The position numbers were made by a program, and so were the translations under genes. From NCBI GenBank assembly GCA_002070095.1, contig MWCR01000006.1:22668-86667 (forward strand): a stretch of DNA of 64,000 nucleotides. The letters run 5' to 3'. Positions 34,681-43,551 of this stretch are shown one piece after another. The first letter of the stretch is position 1, and every line of letters starts with the position of its first letter. This stretch comes from Parcubacteria group bacterium ADurb.Bin192 (GTDB lineage: Bacteria > Patescibacteriota > Patescibacteriia > 2-12-FULL-60-25). The notes under the pieces were generated by a model. The model was not told the DNA's origin. It was given only the letters and a program-made list of their open reading frames with translations, and ran no database searches.

Positions 34681-35106
34681 ATGAAACAACAATTCTCCAA
34701 AAAAGATTTGGGCATGATGATTAGAAAGTTTAAATACTGGACCCTCTATCTTTCTCCCAATCAATATTATTTGGGCAAGTTAAGACTGGTTTTAAATGAC
34801 CCTAAAATTGATTTATGCGAGCTAAGCAAGCCGGAAGAACAGGAATTGATGAGCATTATCAAAAAGTCAAAAAAAGCCTTAGATCTTTGTTTTAAGCCGG
34901 ATTTATATAACTACGCCACCCTGGGCAACTGCATAAGGCATCATCACTGGCATATCATTCCCAGATATCAAACACCTCGATTCATTGATAACGTAAAATT
35001 TGAAGATAAAAATTGGAACAAGCCCCCCTGGCCGGCACCGGCCAAAAAAATAAATCTTAAAATCATGAAACAGATCCATAAAATAATAGCCGGCAGTTTA
35101 CAATAA
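34681..35106 (+). CDS. HIT domain protein
   Basis: A 141-residue histidine-triad protein. The triad motif is HHHWHIIPRY (His87, His89, His91 in H-x-H-x-H form), preceded by YNYATLGNCIRH. HIT proteins hydrolyse or transfer AMP from dinucleoside polyphosphates or AMP-lysine. The start ATG at 34681 gives a compact domain; a longer frame starting at 34630 lies inside the upstream gene. The N-terminal part (WTLYLSPNQYYLGKLRLVL) has the usual 'f...l.p.q.ylG...l.l' strand. It is a fourth nucleotide-repair-type gene in this area. Confidence 0.85.
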   Translation: MKQQFSKKDLGMMIRKFKYWTLYLSPNQYYLGKLRLVLNDPKIDLCELSKPEEQELMSIIKKSKKALDLCFKPDLYNYATLGNCIRHHHWHIIPRYQTPRFIDNVKFEDKNWNKPPWPAPAKKINLKIMKQIHKIIAGSLQ

Positions 35107-35165
35107 TAAATACGAAGTATACCAAAATTTTTATTGTTTAATTCTTAATTGTTGATTGATTAATT

Positions 35166-35561
35166 ATGCCTAAAATCATCATCGCCTCCGGGCCGGTCAT
35201 CGTGGAAGACGGAAAAGTCCTGGTTAACAAGCACGGGGACACGAACTTTTGGAAGTTCTGCGGGGGCAAAGTGGAGGATTTCGAAACCGACCTTAAAACC
35301 AATGCCGCGCGCGAAGCCAAAGAAGAAATCGGCATTGACCTGGAATTTGAAAACCGCGAGCCGTTCGTGATGCACACCGGCAAACAGACCGAACAAGGCC
35401 TGATTGATGTGTTATTAGTCCACTATCTAGCGCAGAGAATAGGGGAGATTAAACTCGGTCCGGATATCCGCGAATATGCTTGGCTGGATATAAAAAATCT
35501 ACCGGAAGACGTTGGCCCCAACATCATTCCGGCTTTGAGATATTTTGGATTTTTAGACTAA
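35166..35561 (+). CDS. Nudix hydrolase with lengthened box spacing
   Basis: A 131-residue protein with the Nudix fold pattern. The box reads GGKVEDFETDLKTNAAREAKEEIG: the spacing from the central E to RE is eight residues instead of seven, a one-residue insertion. The catalytic EE pair (AKEEIG) is intact. N-terminal strands (IIIASGPVIVEDGKVLV) and the 'FWKFCGGK' turn are typical. The third Nudix gene in about 10 kb. Activity is likely but the insertion should be noted. Confidence 0.8.
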   Translation: MPKIIIASGPVIVEDGKVLVNKHGDTNFWKFCGGKVEDFETDLKTNAAREAKEEIGIDLEFENREPFVMHTGKQTEQGLIDVLLVHYLAQRIGEIKLGPDIREYAWLDIKNLPEDVGPNIIPALRYFGFLD

Positions 35562-35576
35562 CAGGACGAAAAACAA

Positions 35577-36767
35577 TTAATCGCCGGGCAATTCGATATT
35601 CTTTTGAAAGATGGATATTTTTTTGTATCGGGCCAAAATTCTGAACAACAAAAAGTAGACCAGTATGGAGACGGTGATGGCCAAGCCTCCAAAAACCAGC
35701 ACGCGATAAACATCAACCATCAACAACCCGCCCAAAGATATAATGGCCGCGACCGTGGAAACCAAAAATAATTTTTGTAAATTGGCCAAATTTTTATGCT
35801 CACTGTCACTGTAAAGAAAATTGATCAAACTGACCGTGGAATTTATGTAATTGGCCAACATGGCCCATAATTCTTGCAAATATTTTTGGGAAGAATGCAA
35901 AGACATGAAAAAACGTTTAAACGTTTCATTCAGATTGCTGTCCAGCACGTATTCATCGATTAATTTACCGCGCCAATCCAAAAAATGCTGCATCTGATTA
36001 AGCCTGGCGCGAAAAAAATTGGCCTGATTCTGAATATTCAAAATCCTGTCATGCACCACGGGCAAATCTTGCTGCTGAAAATACTTTTGGTTCCTGATGC
36101 CCTCAACCTTATTCCACAAAACTTCATAACCCTTGACAAATCTTTCCAGCTGGATTTCGTACACTCTGGCGAACAAAAGGTGTTCGACGGCTTTATCCAG
36201 AACATCCTGATTGAATCTGGAGTTGTTAATGACCGCTAAATTCTCGCCAATCCAAACCTCTCCTTGTTCCAGATCTATTTTTTTATGCGGAATGGTGTTA
36301 AAAATCTCAAAAAACTTTTCCATTTCGGCGCTCGTGGCTTTGCTGACAGTTAACAGCAAAGGATGGCGTGATTCTATTTCATCAAAGACTTTGGGCCTGG
36401 CCGCACCGCGCGAGAACAAATTGTCCCACAGATTAATCATCTTTTTATTCAAAAACTGCTCCAGTCTTTGCGCGTCCTTTTCCGGGTCTTCGGCCGGCTG
36501 GCTTAATATTATCAAACCGTCTTCCGAAACTCTGAAAAACAAACGATTATCGAATTGACCCTCAATAACATTAATTGACTCCGGCAGATAATCGATATTT
36601 TTAACCTGCATGTCTTTAAGCCAAGTCCTGATTTCCCGGCGCTTAAAATATACAGACTCCCATCTGGCCAAAGCTCTGTAATATTCTTTTAAATGCAAAG
36701 TTGAACTGGGCGCCCAAGATGCAATGTAAATATTGGTAAATTTCACAAAGATATTATAAAGCCTCAA
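35577..36767 (-). CDS. Membrane protein with C-terminal hairpin, unknown function
   Basis: A 396-residue protein with a long soluble, helix-rich part (about 30-335, many charged residues and Gln-rich stretches) and two membrane helices near the C-terminus (about 338-358 and 362-382) followed by a short tail. The layout, with a long helix leading into a C-terminal transmembrane hairpin, resembles CorA-type metal channels, but the CorA GMN motif is absent and I cannot call it. Preceding the helices is 'ALWAMLANYINSTVSLINFLYSDSEHKNLANLQKLFLVSTVAA', close to the CorA stalk-TM pattern. An ATG at 36767 gives the longest form; no upstream promoter is clear. Confidence 0.6.
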   Translation of the reverse strand: MRLYNIFVKFTNIYIASWAPSSTLHLKEYYRALARWESVYFKRREIRTWLKDMQVKNIDYLPESINVIEGQFDNRLFFRVSEDGLIILSQPAEDPEKDAQRLEQFLNKKMINLWDNLFSRGAARPKVFDEIESRHPLLLTVSKATSAEMEKFFEIFNTIPHKKIDLEQGEVWIGENLAVINNSRFNQDVLDKAVEHLLFARVYEIQLERFVKGYEVLWNKVEGIRNQKYFQQQDLPVVHDRILNIQNQANFFRARLNQMQHFLDWRGKLIDEYVLDSNLNETFKRFFMSLHSSQKYLQELWAMLANYINSTVSLINFLYSDSEHKNLANLQKLFLVSTVAAIISLGGLLMVDVYRVLVFGGLAITVSILVYFLLFRILARYKKISIFQKNIELPGD

Positions 36768-36803
36768 GACACATTAGACCATAATATTCGGAATAATATG
36801 TTT

Positions 36804-37349
36804 TCAATAAACTTCGATGGTAATTTTTTTCGCGCCAAACCTGACCGCCTGCCCTTTGGTGGGCAGCCAGACATCAATACGATTATACCCATATCTGGCG
36901 TTCATTCTGTCACGCACCACAAAAACTTGATCGCCGTATAGTTCGGGAATTTTGACGATGGCATGCAGAGGTAAAAAATTGGAGGCAATGGTATTGGCCG
37001 CCCCGTATTTGGCGTAATTTTCGCACACATCATAACCCGTGGCCGTAATGCAGGGAGTATCATCGGTTTGTGCCACTTCGCTGGAATAAGCCGTGGCAAT
37101 AACTTGATAAGTTCTATTGGGCTCGGCCACTTCGCGGCAGGGAGGGGCGGCACTTAAATCGATTTCTTCCTCCCAAACCAATTTGGGCAATTTTATGTTC
37201 TGCAGAGCTGAAACCGCACCTGCGCCCAAAGAGACCGTAATCATCAAAACCACAAAAACAGACAGACCTAACAAAAATTTGATACCGACCGGCATGTCTA
37301 CGGGATGCTTTTGACGCTTTTTAAAACCGCGCGGATCGATAACCTTCAT
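36804..37349 (-). CDS. Membrane-anchored 3D-domain protein
   Basis: The protein (181 residues from the ATG at 37349) has a basic N-terminus, a membrane helix (about 22-44) and a C-terminal 3D domain: 'VIATAYSSEVAQTDDTPCITATGYD' (about 83-107) followed by 'IASNFLPLHAIVKIPELYGDQVFVVRDRMNARYGYNRIDVWLPT' with the aspartates at about 97, 147 and 159. The 3D fold is a double-psi barrel seen in lytic transglycosylases (MltA) and resuscitation-like or stationary-phase proteins. Probably acts on peptidoglycan. A longer frame begins at 37487 but crosses a probable promoter region of the divergent gene. Confidence 0.8.
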   Translation of the reverse strand: MKVIDPRGFKKRQKHPVDMPVGIKFLLGLSVFVVLMITVSLGAGAVSALQNIKLPKLVWEEEIDLSAAPPCREVAEPNRTYQVIATAYSSEVAQTDDTPCITATGYDVCENYAKYGAANTIASNFLPLHAIVKIPELYGDQVFVVRDRMNARYGYNRIDVWLPTKGQAVRFGAKKITIEVY

Positions 37350-37499
37350 CGTATGTATTATAACATAATAACCAATAAACAAATTCCAATAACCAAAAAA
37401 TGAAATGGGTTGAAAATCGATTGACACCAAAGGAAGTGATTGACCGAAACCATAATTTATGAAAACATGCTTAAAAATATAAGACACGAGCCAAAATAT

Positions 37500-38423
37500 A
37501 TGACCGACAATACCTCACCGCTTATACAACCGACTACTGATCGTGCCTTGGAACCGGCCGAACCCAAACCCGAACTTCAAGCCGCTGCGCCAAGCATCTT
37601 GCTCGAACAAAACAATAAGCCCGCGGAGAGTCAAAACTCCGCCCCCAAGAAAGACTATGCTTTAATCACGGGTGCTTCTTCAGGCTTGGGCTTGGCTTTT
37701 GCCAGAATTTTAGCTTCAAAAAAAAAGCCCCTGATTCTGGTTGGCAAAGATGAACATAAACTCAAACAAATCTCCTATGAGCTTAAAGACAAAGAGGGGA
37801 TAGACGTGCGCTTTTTGCCCATAGATCTGGCCCGCTCCAAAGACTTGCCCAATCTGCCGGATAAACTGCAACGCATGGGCCTTAAAGTGGATGTTTTGAT
37901 TAACAACGCGGGTTTTGGCAAATTCGGACCGGAAACTCACATCCGATACGAAGACGCGCTCAACATGATTAATTTGAATTGCCGGGCCACCCTGGCCATG
38001 ACCAAATTATTTCTCCCCGGACTGCTTAAGCAGAAAAAAGGCGCCATCATCAACATCGCCGACACCGCCGGTTTTATACCGGTGCCCAAGCTGGCGGCCT
38101 ACGCGGCCACCAAGGCCTTTGTCATCAACTATACCGAAGCTCTGGCCCAGGAAGTCGCCGGCCGGGGCGTAAAAGTTCTCTGCGTTTGCCCCAGCCCCAT
38201 GTCCACTTCCTTTTTCACCAAGGCTGACATCAACACCTCAACCCACCAACACCTGCAGCAGCTGACAGATCCCGAATCAGTGGTGGAACAGGCGCTGACC
38301 GCTTTAAAGACGGGCAAGACTTTAATCGTGGCGGGCCAACCGTCTTTTTGGATGAAAATAGCACCCACACTCATGACGCGCTCTTGGCTGCGCAAAATAG
38401 GTTTCGGTTTATTTAAAAATTGA
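37500..38423 (+). CDS. Short-chain dehydrogenase/reductase with a missing catalytic serine
   Basis: An SDR protein with the cofactor motif TGASSGLG (about residues 57-64), the NNAG motif (VLINNAGFG) and the catalytic YAATK. The residue 13 positions before that Tyr, where the catalytic Ser normally stands, is Asp (IADTAGFIPVP); the next residue is Thr. The subgroup resembles YqjQ/DltE-like SDRs ('StAgFqPgP'). The N-terminal 50 residues are low complexity and rich in Pro, Gln and Ala. Starts at 37440 (TTG) and 37467 are also possible. A terminator lies just after the stop (38444-38470). Confidence 0.8.
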   Translation: MTDNTSPLIQPTTDRALEPAEPKPELQAAAPSILLEQNNKPAESQNSAPKKDYALITGASSGLGLAFARILASKKKPLILVGKDEHKLKQISYELKDKEGIDVRFLPIDLARSKDLPNLPDKLQRMGLKVDVLINNAGFGKFGPETHIRYEDALNMINLNCRATLAMTKLFLPGLLKQKKGAIINIADTAGFIPVPKLAAYAATKAFVINYTEALAQEVAGRGVKVLCVCPSPMSTSFFTKADINTSTHQHLQQLTDPESVVEQALTALKTGKTLIVAGQPSFWMKIAPTLMTRSWLRKIGFGLFKN

Positions 38424-38443
38424 ACAGACGGCTGAAACGAACG

Positions 38444-38470
38444 CGCTCGTTATCACCGACGAGCGTTTTT
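38444..38470 (+). terminator. Intrinsic terminator of the SDR gene
   Basis: CGCTCG (38444-38449), loop TTATCACCGA, CGAGCG (38460-38465), then TTTTT. It is followed at once by TATAAT (38475-38480), the probable -10 box of the next gene. Confidence 0.8.
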
Positions 38471-38543
38471 GTGTTATAATAATCAGGTCTTATTCCGCCC
38501 GGATGATTGTTGGGTAACAATAAACCGGCGGACCAAGTTCTTT

Positions 38544-39395
38544 ATGTCCAAATCTTTCAAAAAATCCAACCGCCCGGCGCCAAAAACTTCAAGTTCAGCC
38601 TCGGTGTGGGCGGTCGTCAGCATTTTAAGTTTCCCCACGGTAGCTTTATCTCTGGCAACCTTGGGCTGGAACTCTCTGGCAGCCTTTCTGCTGGCTTGTT
38701 TGGCCACCATCTCTATTTTGATACTGGAAGCTTTTACCAGGGGCAAAGTCTGGATTTTTGATGATAAATTCCGCCATATTTTTGATCACGAAGACACGCC
38801 TTTCAGAATCATAGTGGTCGCCGGGGGAATGTTGCTGATCCTGGAAACCATTCTAATCGTGGAAACTTTCAGAAACCCGGCCTTTGACGGTTTTATTTTA
38901 AACATCATGGCCAAAAAACAATGCGCATCGCCCACCAGCTATGTGGCGAAAATAATTTGTCCGCATTATACGGGCTCAACCGCCACTCAATCCAAAAATT
39001 TAAAGCAACGGGAGTTCCCGCTTAAATATTCTTTGGAGCAAGCCGCCAAAACCCATCTCTTACCCAATGCCGTGGCCGGTTCTTGCGCGATTTTGCCGGC
39101 CCAGTGGCCGAATTACGCTCAAGACGACCGGTCCGTTAAATTTTTCGCCTATTGCAAACAAAGTCCGGCCGGTTCTTGTACGCCCGGCGGTGAAAGCGTG
39201 TCCGCCATCATCACCACGGAACTCATGCGCAATGAACTCGGATACTACGTGCCTCTTACCTGGCAGGAAGACCGTCAAAGCCAAGCCTATCAAAACATCA
39301 TCAACCATCCGGAGGCCGTAAAAATGATGGACGACTATTTGAACGAACGCTGTAAAAACATAACCCAAGTTTTTCTCAAGCCTTTGGGTGAATAA
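38544..39395 (+). CDS. Membrane protein with extracytoplasmic domain, unknown function
   Basis: The 283-residue form begins at the ATG at 38544 (MSKSFKKSN), downstream of a TATAAT box at 38475-38480, so an earlier TTG at 38469 is rejected. Residues 1-25 are basic and polar. Two or three membrane helices lie between about 25 and 120. The remaining part (about 120-283) contains six cysteines and the segments CPHYTGSTATQS and LLPNAVAGSCAILPAQWPN, suggesting an extracytoplasmic domain with disulfides. I recognise no family. The final helix is amphipathic. Confidence 0.6.
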   Translation: MSKSFKKSNRPAPKTSSSASVWAVVSILSFPTVALSLATLGWNSLAAFLLACLATISILILEAFTRGKVWIFDDKFRHIFDHEDTPFRIIVVAGGMLLILETILIVETFRNPAFDGFILNIMAKKQCASPTSYVAKIICPHYTGSTATQSKNLKQREFPLKYSLEQAAKTHLLPNAVAGSCAILPAQWPNYAQDDRSVKFFAYCKQSPAGSCTPGGESVSAIITTELMRNELGYYVPLTWQEDRQSQAYQNIINHPEAVKMMDDYLNERCKNITQVFLKPLGE

Positions 39396-39420
39396 ACCGG
39401 CTGAAATTTTCGGCCATTCG

Positions 39421-39429
39421 TGTTAAAAT
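39421..39429 (+). promoter_or_regulatory. Extended -10 promoter of the beta-CASP nuclease gene
   Basis: TGTTAAAAT (hexamer 39424-39429) with CTGAAA at 39401-39406 as a weak -35 box (17-bp spacer). The ATG at 39436 begins 7 bases after the hexamer: leaderless. Confidence 0.5.
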
Positions 39430-39435
39430 GGAAAA

Positions 39436-40794
39436 ATGAAAATAACCCCTTACGGAGCCGCCAGAGAAGTAACCGGCTCTTGTTATTTGATTGAAACCGA
39501 AAAAGCAAAAATATTGGTGGACTGCGGCTTGTTCCAAGGCTATTCTTTGGCTTTTTCCAAAAATTTCGAACCCTGGGCTTTCGATGCTTCCACGGTGGAC
39601 GCTGTTTTTATTACCCATGCGCACTTGGACCACACGGGCAGACTGCCATTTTTATGCAAAAGCGGATTCACGGGACCGGTTTATTTGACCCCGCCCACGG
39701 CCAAACTGGCGCAGTTGATACTGGAAGACGCGGAAAACATCATGGAAGAAGATTTTCAAAGAACGCACGCTCCCAAACTTTACGACCGTCATGATGTGGA
39801 CTGTTGCGTGGATCGCTTTAAACCCATGAGCGACGAAAGCGCTATTTGTGTCAAAGACCTGAAAATAACCTTCCATAACGCCGGCCATATTTTTGGCAGT
39901 GCTTTTATCTGTCTGGAAGACATGAAAGGCCACAGAGCCGTCTTCTCGGGAGATCTGGGCAATGTGGACACACCGCTGGTCAAACCCAAACATGAACTTT
40001 GCGATGCCGATGCGCTGTTCATCGAATCCACCTATGGCAATCGCATTCACGAAGACCAAGCCAGCCGGGTGCAACTGCTTAAAAAAACCATTATCGAAAC
40101 AGTTAAACGCAATGGAGTCTTGCTCATTCCCGCTTTTGCCGTGGAAAGAACGCAAGAACTCTTGTATGAGCTGAACCACTTGGTTGAGAACAGGCTGATG
40201 CCGGCCGTGGACATTTATCTGGACAGCCCTATGGCCATCAAAGCCTCCCGCATTTTTGACGATTATCCTGATTACTACAGCCGGGATGCTTTTAAATTAA
40301 TCGCCTCGGGCGATGAATTGTTTGATTTTCCGGGTTTGACGCTCACCATGTCCAAAGATGAATCCAAGGCCATCAATCAAGCCCCCTGGCCCAAGGTGAT
40401 TATCGCGGGATCGGGCATGATGTCCGGGGGCCGGATCATGCATCACTTGGTGCGCTATTTGGGAGATCCGAAAACCACTTTGCTCATTATCGGTTATCAA
40501 ACTGAAGGCACGCTGGGACGAAAACTCTACTCGGGTGAGAAAAAAGTCTGGGTCTTGAATGAGATGATAGAAGTCAAAGCTCAAATCGTAAGTATCGGCA
40601 GTTACAGCGCGCACGCGGATCAACACATGTTGATCGACTGGATAAAATCAGCTGACCAGCCGCCCAAACATATTTATTGTGTGCACGGAGAAGAAAACGC
40701 GGCCGCGGCTTTGGCCACGCGCATCAGAGAGGAACTGCGTTTAAAAGCCGACGTGCCCAGATTCGGGCAAACCATTGAGACTGAAAATATATGA
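39436..40794 (+). CDS. Metallo-beta-lactamase/beta-CASP RNA-processing hydrolase
   Basis: A 452-residue MBL-fold protein of the beta-CASP group. The zinc motif HAHLDHTG (His61, His63, Asp65, His66) is intact, with NAGHIFGSAF and FSGDLGN as the third and fourth zinc motifs. The beta-CASP domain shows ESTYGNR, 'VLLIPAFAVERTQELLY', 'IYLDSPMAIKASRIF' and the RNA-specificity motif 'VIIAGSGMMSGGRIMHHL' followed by SAHAD. Homologues include RNase J-like and CPSF73-like nucleases. It overlaps the EamA gene by 4 bp (ATGA). Confidence 0.92.
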   Translation: MKITPYGAAREVTGSCYLIETEKAKILVDCGLFQGYSLAFSKNFEPWAFDASTVDAVFITHAHLDHTGRLPFLCKSGFTGPVYLTPPTAKLAQLILEDAENIMEEDFQRTHAPKLYDRHDVDCCVDRFKPMSDESAICVKDLKITFHNAGHIFGSAFICLEDMKGHRAVFSGDLGNVDTPLVKPKHELCDADALFIESTYGNRIHEDQASRVQLLKKTIIETVKRNGVLLIPAFAVERTQELLYELNHLVENRLMPAVDIYLDSPMAIKASRIFDDYPDYYSRDAFKLIASGDELFDFPGLTLTMSKDESKAINQAPWPKVIIAGSGMMSGGRIMHHLVRYLGDPKTTLLIIGYQTEGTLGRKLYSGEKKVWVLNEMIEVKAQIVSIGSYSAHADQHMLIDWIKSADQPPKHIYCVHGEENAAAALATRIREELRLKADVPRFGQTIETENI

Positions 40795-41726
40795 CCTGGA
40801 TAATCATCGCCATTTTGGGACACGCGGCCAACGGTTTCGCTTTTATCATAGACAAGATACTGCTGAATAACGCTTTTAAGCGCAGCGCCACTTATGCCGG
40901 CCTGGTAGGGCTTTTATCAGCCTTGGCTCTGGTTCTGATTCCCTGGGTAACGGCTTGGCCACTGGGCGGTGATTTATTGCTGGCGATTTTAAGCGGTCTG
41001 ACCTTTATGGCCGCTCTCTGGACTTTTTTTGCGGCTCTTTCCAGAGGAGAAGCCAGCCGGGTCATACCCATTATCAGCGCCCTGATTCCCATCATGACCC
41101 TGATTGGAACCTCCTTATTTTTAGCCGAACGGCTGTCTTTTTATGAACTGCTGGGATTTTTTATGTTGATCACGGCCACGGTTATCCTGGCCGGGGGCAA
41201 AGCTCAAAACCGTCTTACTTTAAACGCCTTGCTCTTAAGCCTGCTATCAGCTTTTCTGTTCGCGGTCAGTTCGGTTAGCGGCAAAGCCGTCTACGACAGC
41301 GTAGGTTTTTTGGGCGGCTTTACGACCACGCGCATCGTGGCCGCTTTGACCTCCATTATGCTGGTCATGCTGGTGGATCCCTTGGCCGGCGAAGAGATTA
41401 AAGACATCGTCAAATCCATGACCGCCGGCCGGCAAAAAAAACGTTCCGGTCAGTTAATGAGTATGGCCACGGCCGGCAAGCTGGCCATCGTGGGCCAGAC
41501 CCTGGGAGGCTTGGGCTTTATCGCCATTCAATACGCCATCTCCTTGGGCAGCGCCTCCATAGTCAACGCGCTACAAGTTATGCAATTCGCCCTCTTGGTG
41601 ATAGCGGCCTTTATTTTAAAAAACAAAGCGCAGACTTTATTGGGAGAATCTTTGAACCGGTCGGTAATAATCATTAAAGGCCTAGCCTTGGTCATCATGG
41701 CCATCGGCTTGAGCTTAATCGTCTGA
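40791..41726 (+). CDS. EamA/DMT family transporter
   Basis: A 311-residue membrane protein with about ten helices arranged as two EamA repeats (about 1-145 and 150-311), the drug/metabolite transporter layout. Tandem motifs such as 'FFAALSRGEASRVIPIISALIPIMTLIGTSLFLAERLSFYELLG' and 'IAIQYAISLGSASIVNALQVMQFALLVIAAFILK' are characteristic. The substrate is unknown. It overlaps the beta-CASP gene by the ATGA quartet and is followed by the glycosidase-like gene after 1 bp, so three genes form one transcription unit. Confidence 0.9.
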   Translation: MTWIIIAILGHAANGFAFIIDKILLNNAFKRSATYAGLVGLLSALALVLIPWVTAWPLGGDLLLAILSGLTFMAALWTFFAALSRGEASRVIPIISALIPIMTLIGTSLFLAERLSFYELLGFFMLITATVILAGGKAQNRLTLNALLLSLLSAFLFAVSSVSGKAVYDSVGFLGGFTTTRIVAALTSIMLVMLVDPLAGEEIKDIVKSMTAGRQKKRSGQLMSMATAGKLAIVGQTLGGLGFIAIQYAISLGSASIVNALQVMQFALLVIAAFILKNKAQTLLGESLNRSVIIIKGLALVIMAIGLSLIV

Positions 41727-41727
41727 T

Positions 41728-42732
41728 ATGCAGGACAAACATAAAAAACTTTTGAGTCGATCCGGTTTTTACGCGGGCGCGGTTTTTGTGGTATTAACGG
41801 TTTCGTTCCTGCTCATGAGCCTGCCCATGGGAGGCGGGGAGCATCCCGGAGTTACTTTCAGCCGGACCTATGCTCAAGAACTGGGGCTGGAACCGCAGGA
41901 GTTACTGGTCAACATCCTGGACGACCTGCAGGTCAGACGTTTTAGAATACCGGCTTATTGGAGCTTGATAGAAAGCCAACCCGATGTTTGGACTTACGAC
42001 TGGCTGGACAGCGACCTGGATAATATCGCGGCCAGAGGCGGAACTGTGACCCTGGCCATCGGCGAAAAACTGCCTCGCTGGCCCGAATGTTGGATCCCGG
42101 ACTGGGCAAGCCAGATGCCTCAAGAAGAACGTGAACAGGCTGTTTTAAGATACCTGGAAAAAACCGTGAACCGCTATAAAAATCATCCGGCCATTGAAAT
42201 GTGGCAGGTTGAAAACGAACCCGGTTTTCCGTTCGGCACCTGTCCGCCTGTCAGACGAGAATTTATCGACCAAGAGTTGACGCTGGTCAAAAGTTTGGAC
42301 CAAACCCGCCCCATCGCCACCACTGATTCCGGAGAATTGTCCATGTGGAAGCTGGGCCGCAAAGTGGATCTGCTGGGAGTCAGCGTTTACCGGGTAGTCA
42401 TCGGACCTCTGGGCATCTTTCGTTATTGGTTCATGCCGCCGCAATTTTATCTGCGCAAAGGCCAAGCTGTTCAGCGCTTATGGAAATTTGAAGATTTTTA
42501 CATCAGCGAATTCCAGATGGAACCCTGGACCAAACGCCCGTCTTTAACCGTTACGCCCATTGACGAACAGATGCAAACTTTTGATATCCAACAAATGCGC
42601 GAAAATATTGATTTTGCCCGCAGCTCCGGCATTTCAAAAATTGACTATTGGGGTGTAGAATGGTGGTATTGGATGAAGAAGGTACATAATCAACCTATTT
42701 TCTGGGAACAGGCTAAAACCCTTTTTCCATAA
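41728..42732 (+). CDS. TIM-barrel glycosidase-like membrane-anchored protein
   Basis: A 334-residue protein with an N-terminal membrane segment (about 13-32) and a glycoside hydrolase-like barrel: 'RRFRIPAYWSLIESQPDVWTYDWLDSDLDNIAARGGTVTLAIGEKLPRWPE', then 'NHPAIEMWQVENEPGFPFG' with acid/base Glu164 (the NEP motif) and 'FYISEFQMEPW' with Glu261 as probable nucleophile. This is the GH clan A pattern (GH5/GH42/GH39-like). The two glutamates are in the expected places. Substrate is not predictable; an exported glycan or host-surface target is possible. It is co-transcribed with a ROK-like gene 5 bp later. Confidence 0.8.
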   Translation: MQDKHKKLLSRSGFYAGAVFVVLTVSFLLMSLPMGGGEHPGVTFSRTYAQELGLEPQELLVNILDDLQVRRFRIPAYWSLIESQPDVWTYDWLDSDLDNIAARGGTVTLAIGEKLPRWPECWIPDWASQMPQEEREQAVLRYLEKTVNRYKNHPAIEMWQVENEPGFPFGTCPPVRREFIDQELTLVKSLDQTRPIATTDSGELSMWKLGRKVDLLGVSVYRVVIGPLGIFRYWFMPPQFYLRKGQAVQRLWKFEDFYISEFQMEPWTKRPSLTVTPIDEQMQTFDIQQMRENIDFARSSGISKIDYWGVEWWYWMKKVHNQPIFWEQAKTLFP

Positions 42733-42737
42733 AGCTT

Positions 42738-43523
42738 ATGCCCCAGCCCGTATTGACCATAGAACTCCAGCCCGGCAGTTTAAAAGCTTTTGTAGTCTCC
42801 AATGCTTCTAAAATAAAAGCCTGTGGAATTTTTCCTTGGCCGGACAAAGGCATAAAGGAACTGAACACCAATTTATTAGCCATTAAAAAATCTTTTAAGC
42901 TCAAATCAGACCCCATTTGTATTTTGCCCGAACCCGAATCCGTTAAAAAAACGGGCCTGTCCAAAATCAAACTTAAAACCGTCACTTTGCTGGAAGCGCG
43001 CGCGGCTTATGAGATGGAAAAAGGAATTTTCAAAAATAAACATTCAGCCCTGTTTATCGAGCTTGGCCAAAAAATAAACATCTTAATGCTGAACAAGGCG
43101 AACAAAAAAAGCCCCGCGGTTTTGGATATCAGCAGTCTGACAGCCAATTACCTGGAAGCTTTGCTGGATACCGGAGAAGCCTACCGGCTTAAGGACTACT
43201 GCGGAACCGATTTTTTCAAGCGTAAATCCCGCGAATCATACGATAAAATTTACAACCAGACTCAAGAGGGGAGCGTGGAGGGAGCGGAAATGTTTGTTGA
43301 ATACGGCTCTTTTGTGGGTACTCTGATCGCCAATTTGGAAATGTTATTTAACCCCGACGCCGTGGCCATAACCGGGCCCTTGGCTCAAACCCACGATGCT
43401 TGGAGTCATGCCATGGGTAAAGCACGCAAACAGCACTTAACACATAATCCAAAATCCAAAATAAACATCCTTAAGAGTAAACCGGAGGCCGCGGCCGTGG
43501 GCGCCTTTTTGCTGGTCAAATAG
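42738..43523 (+). CDS. Divergent ROK-like (ASKHA) protein
   Basis: A 261-residue protein. The C-terminal half (EYGSFVGTLIANLEMLFNPDAVAITGPLAQTHDAWSHAMGKARKQ...LKSKPEAAAVGAFLLVK) fits the ROK family, sugar kinases and repressors of the actin-like ATPase fold ('lg.gian...ldPe.ivigG.la......'). The N-terminal phosphate loop, normally DxGxT, reads TIELQPGSLKAFVV, which lacks the usual Asp and glycine pattern, and the zinc-binding CxCG motif is missing. It may be a non-catalytic ROK relative. It follows the glycosidase-like gene closely, which suits a sugar-related role. Weakly supported. Confidence 0.5.
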   Translation: MPQPVLTIELQPGSLKAFVVSNASKIKACGIFPWPDKGIKELNTNLLAIKKSFKLKSDPICILPEPESVKKTGLSKIKLKTVTLLEARAAYEMEKGIFKNKHSALFIELGQKINILMLNKANKKSPAVLDISSLTANYLEALLDTGEAYRLKDYCGTDFFKRKSRESYDKIYNQTQEGSVEGAEMFVEYGSFVGTLIANLEMLFNPDAVAITGPLAQTHDAWSHAMGKARKQHLTHNPKSKINILKSKPEAAAVGAFLLVK

Positions 43524-43551
43524 GCCGGTTTCACCTTTTTGAGCGCTACGA

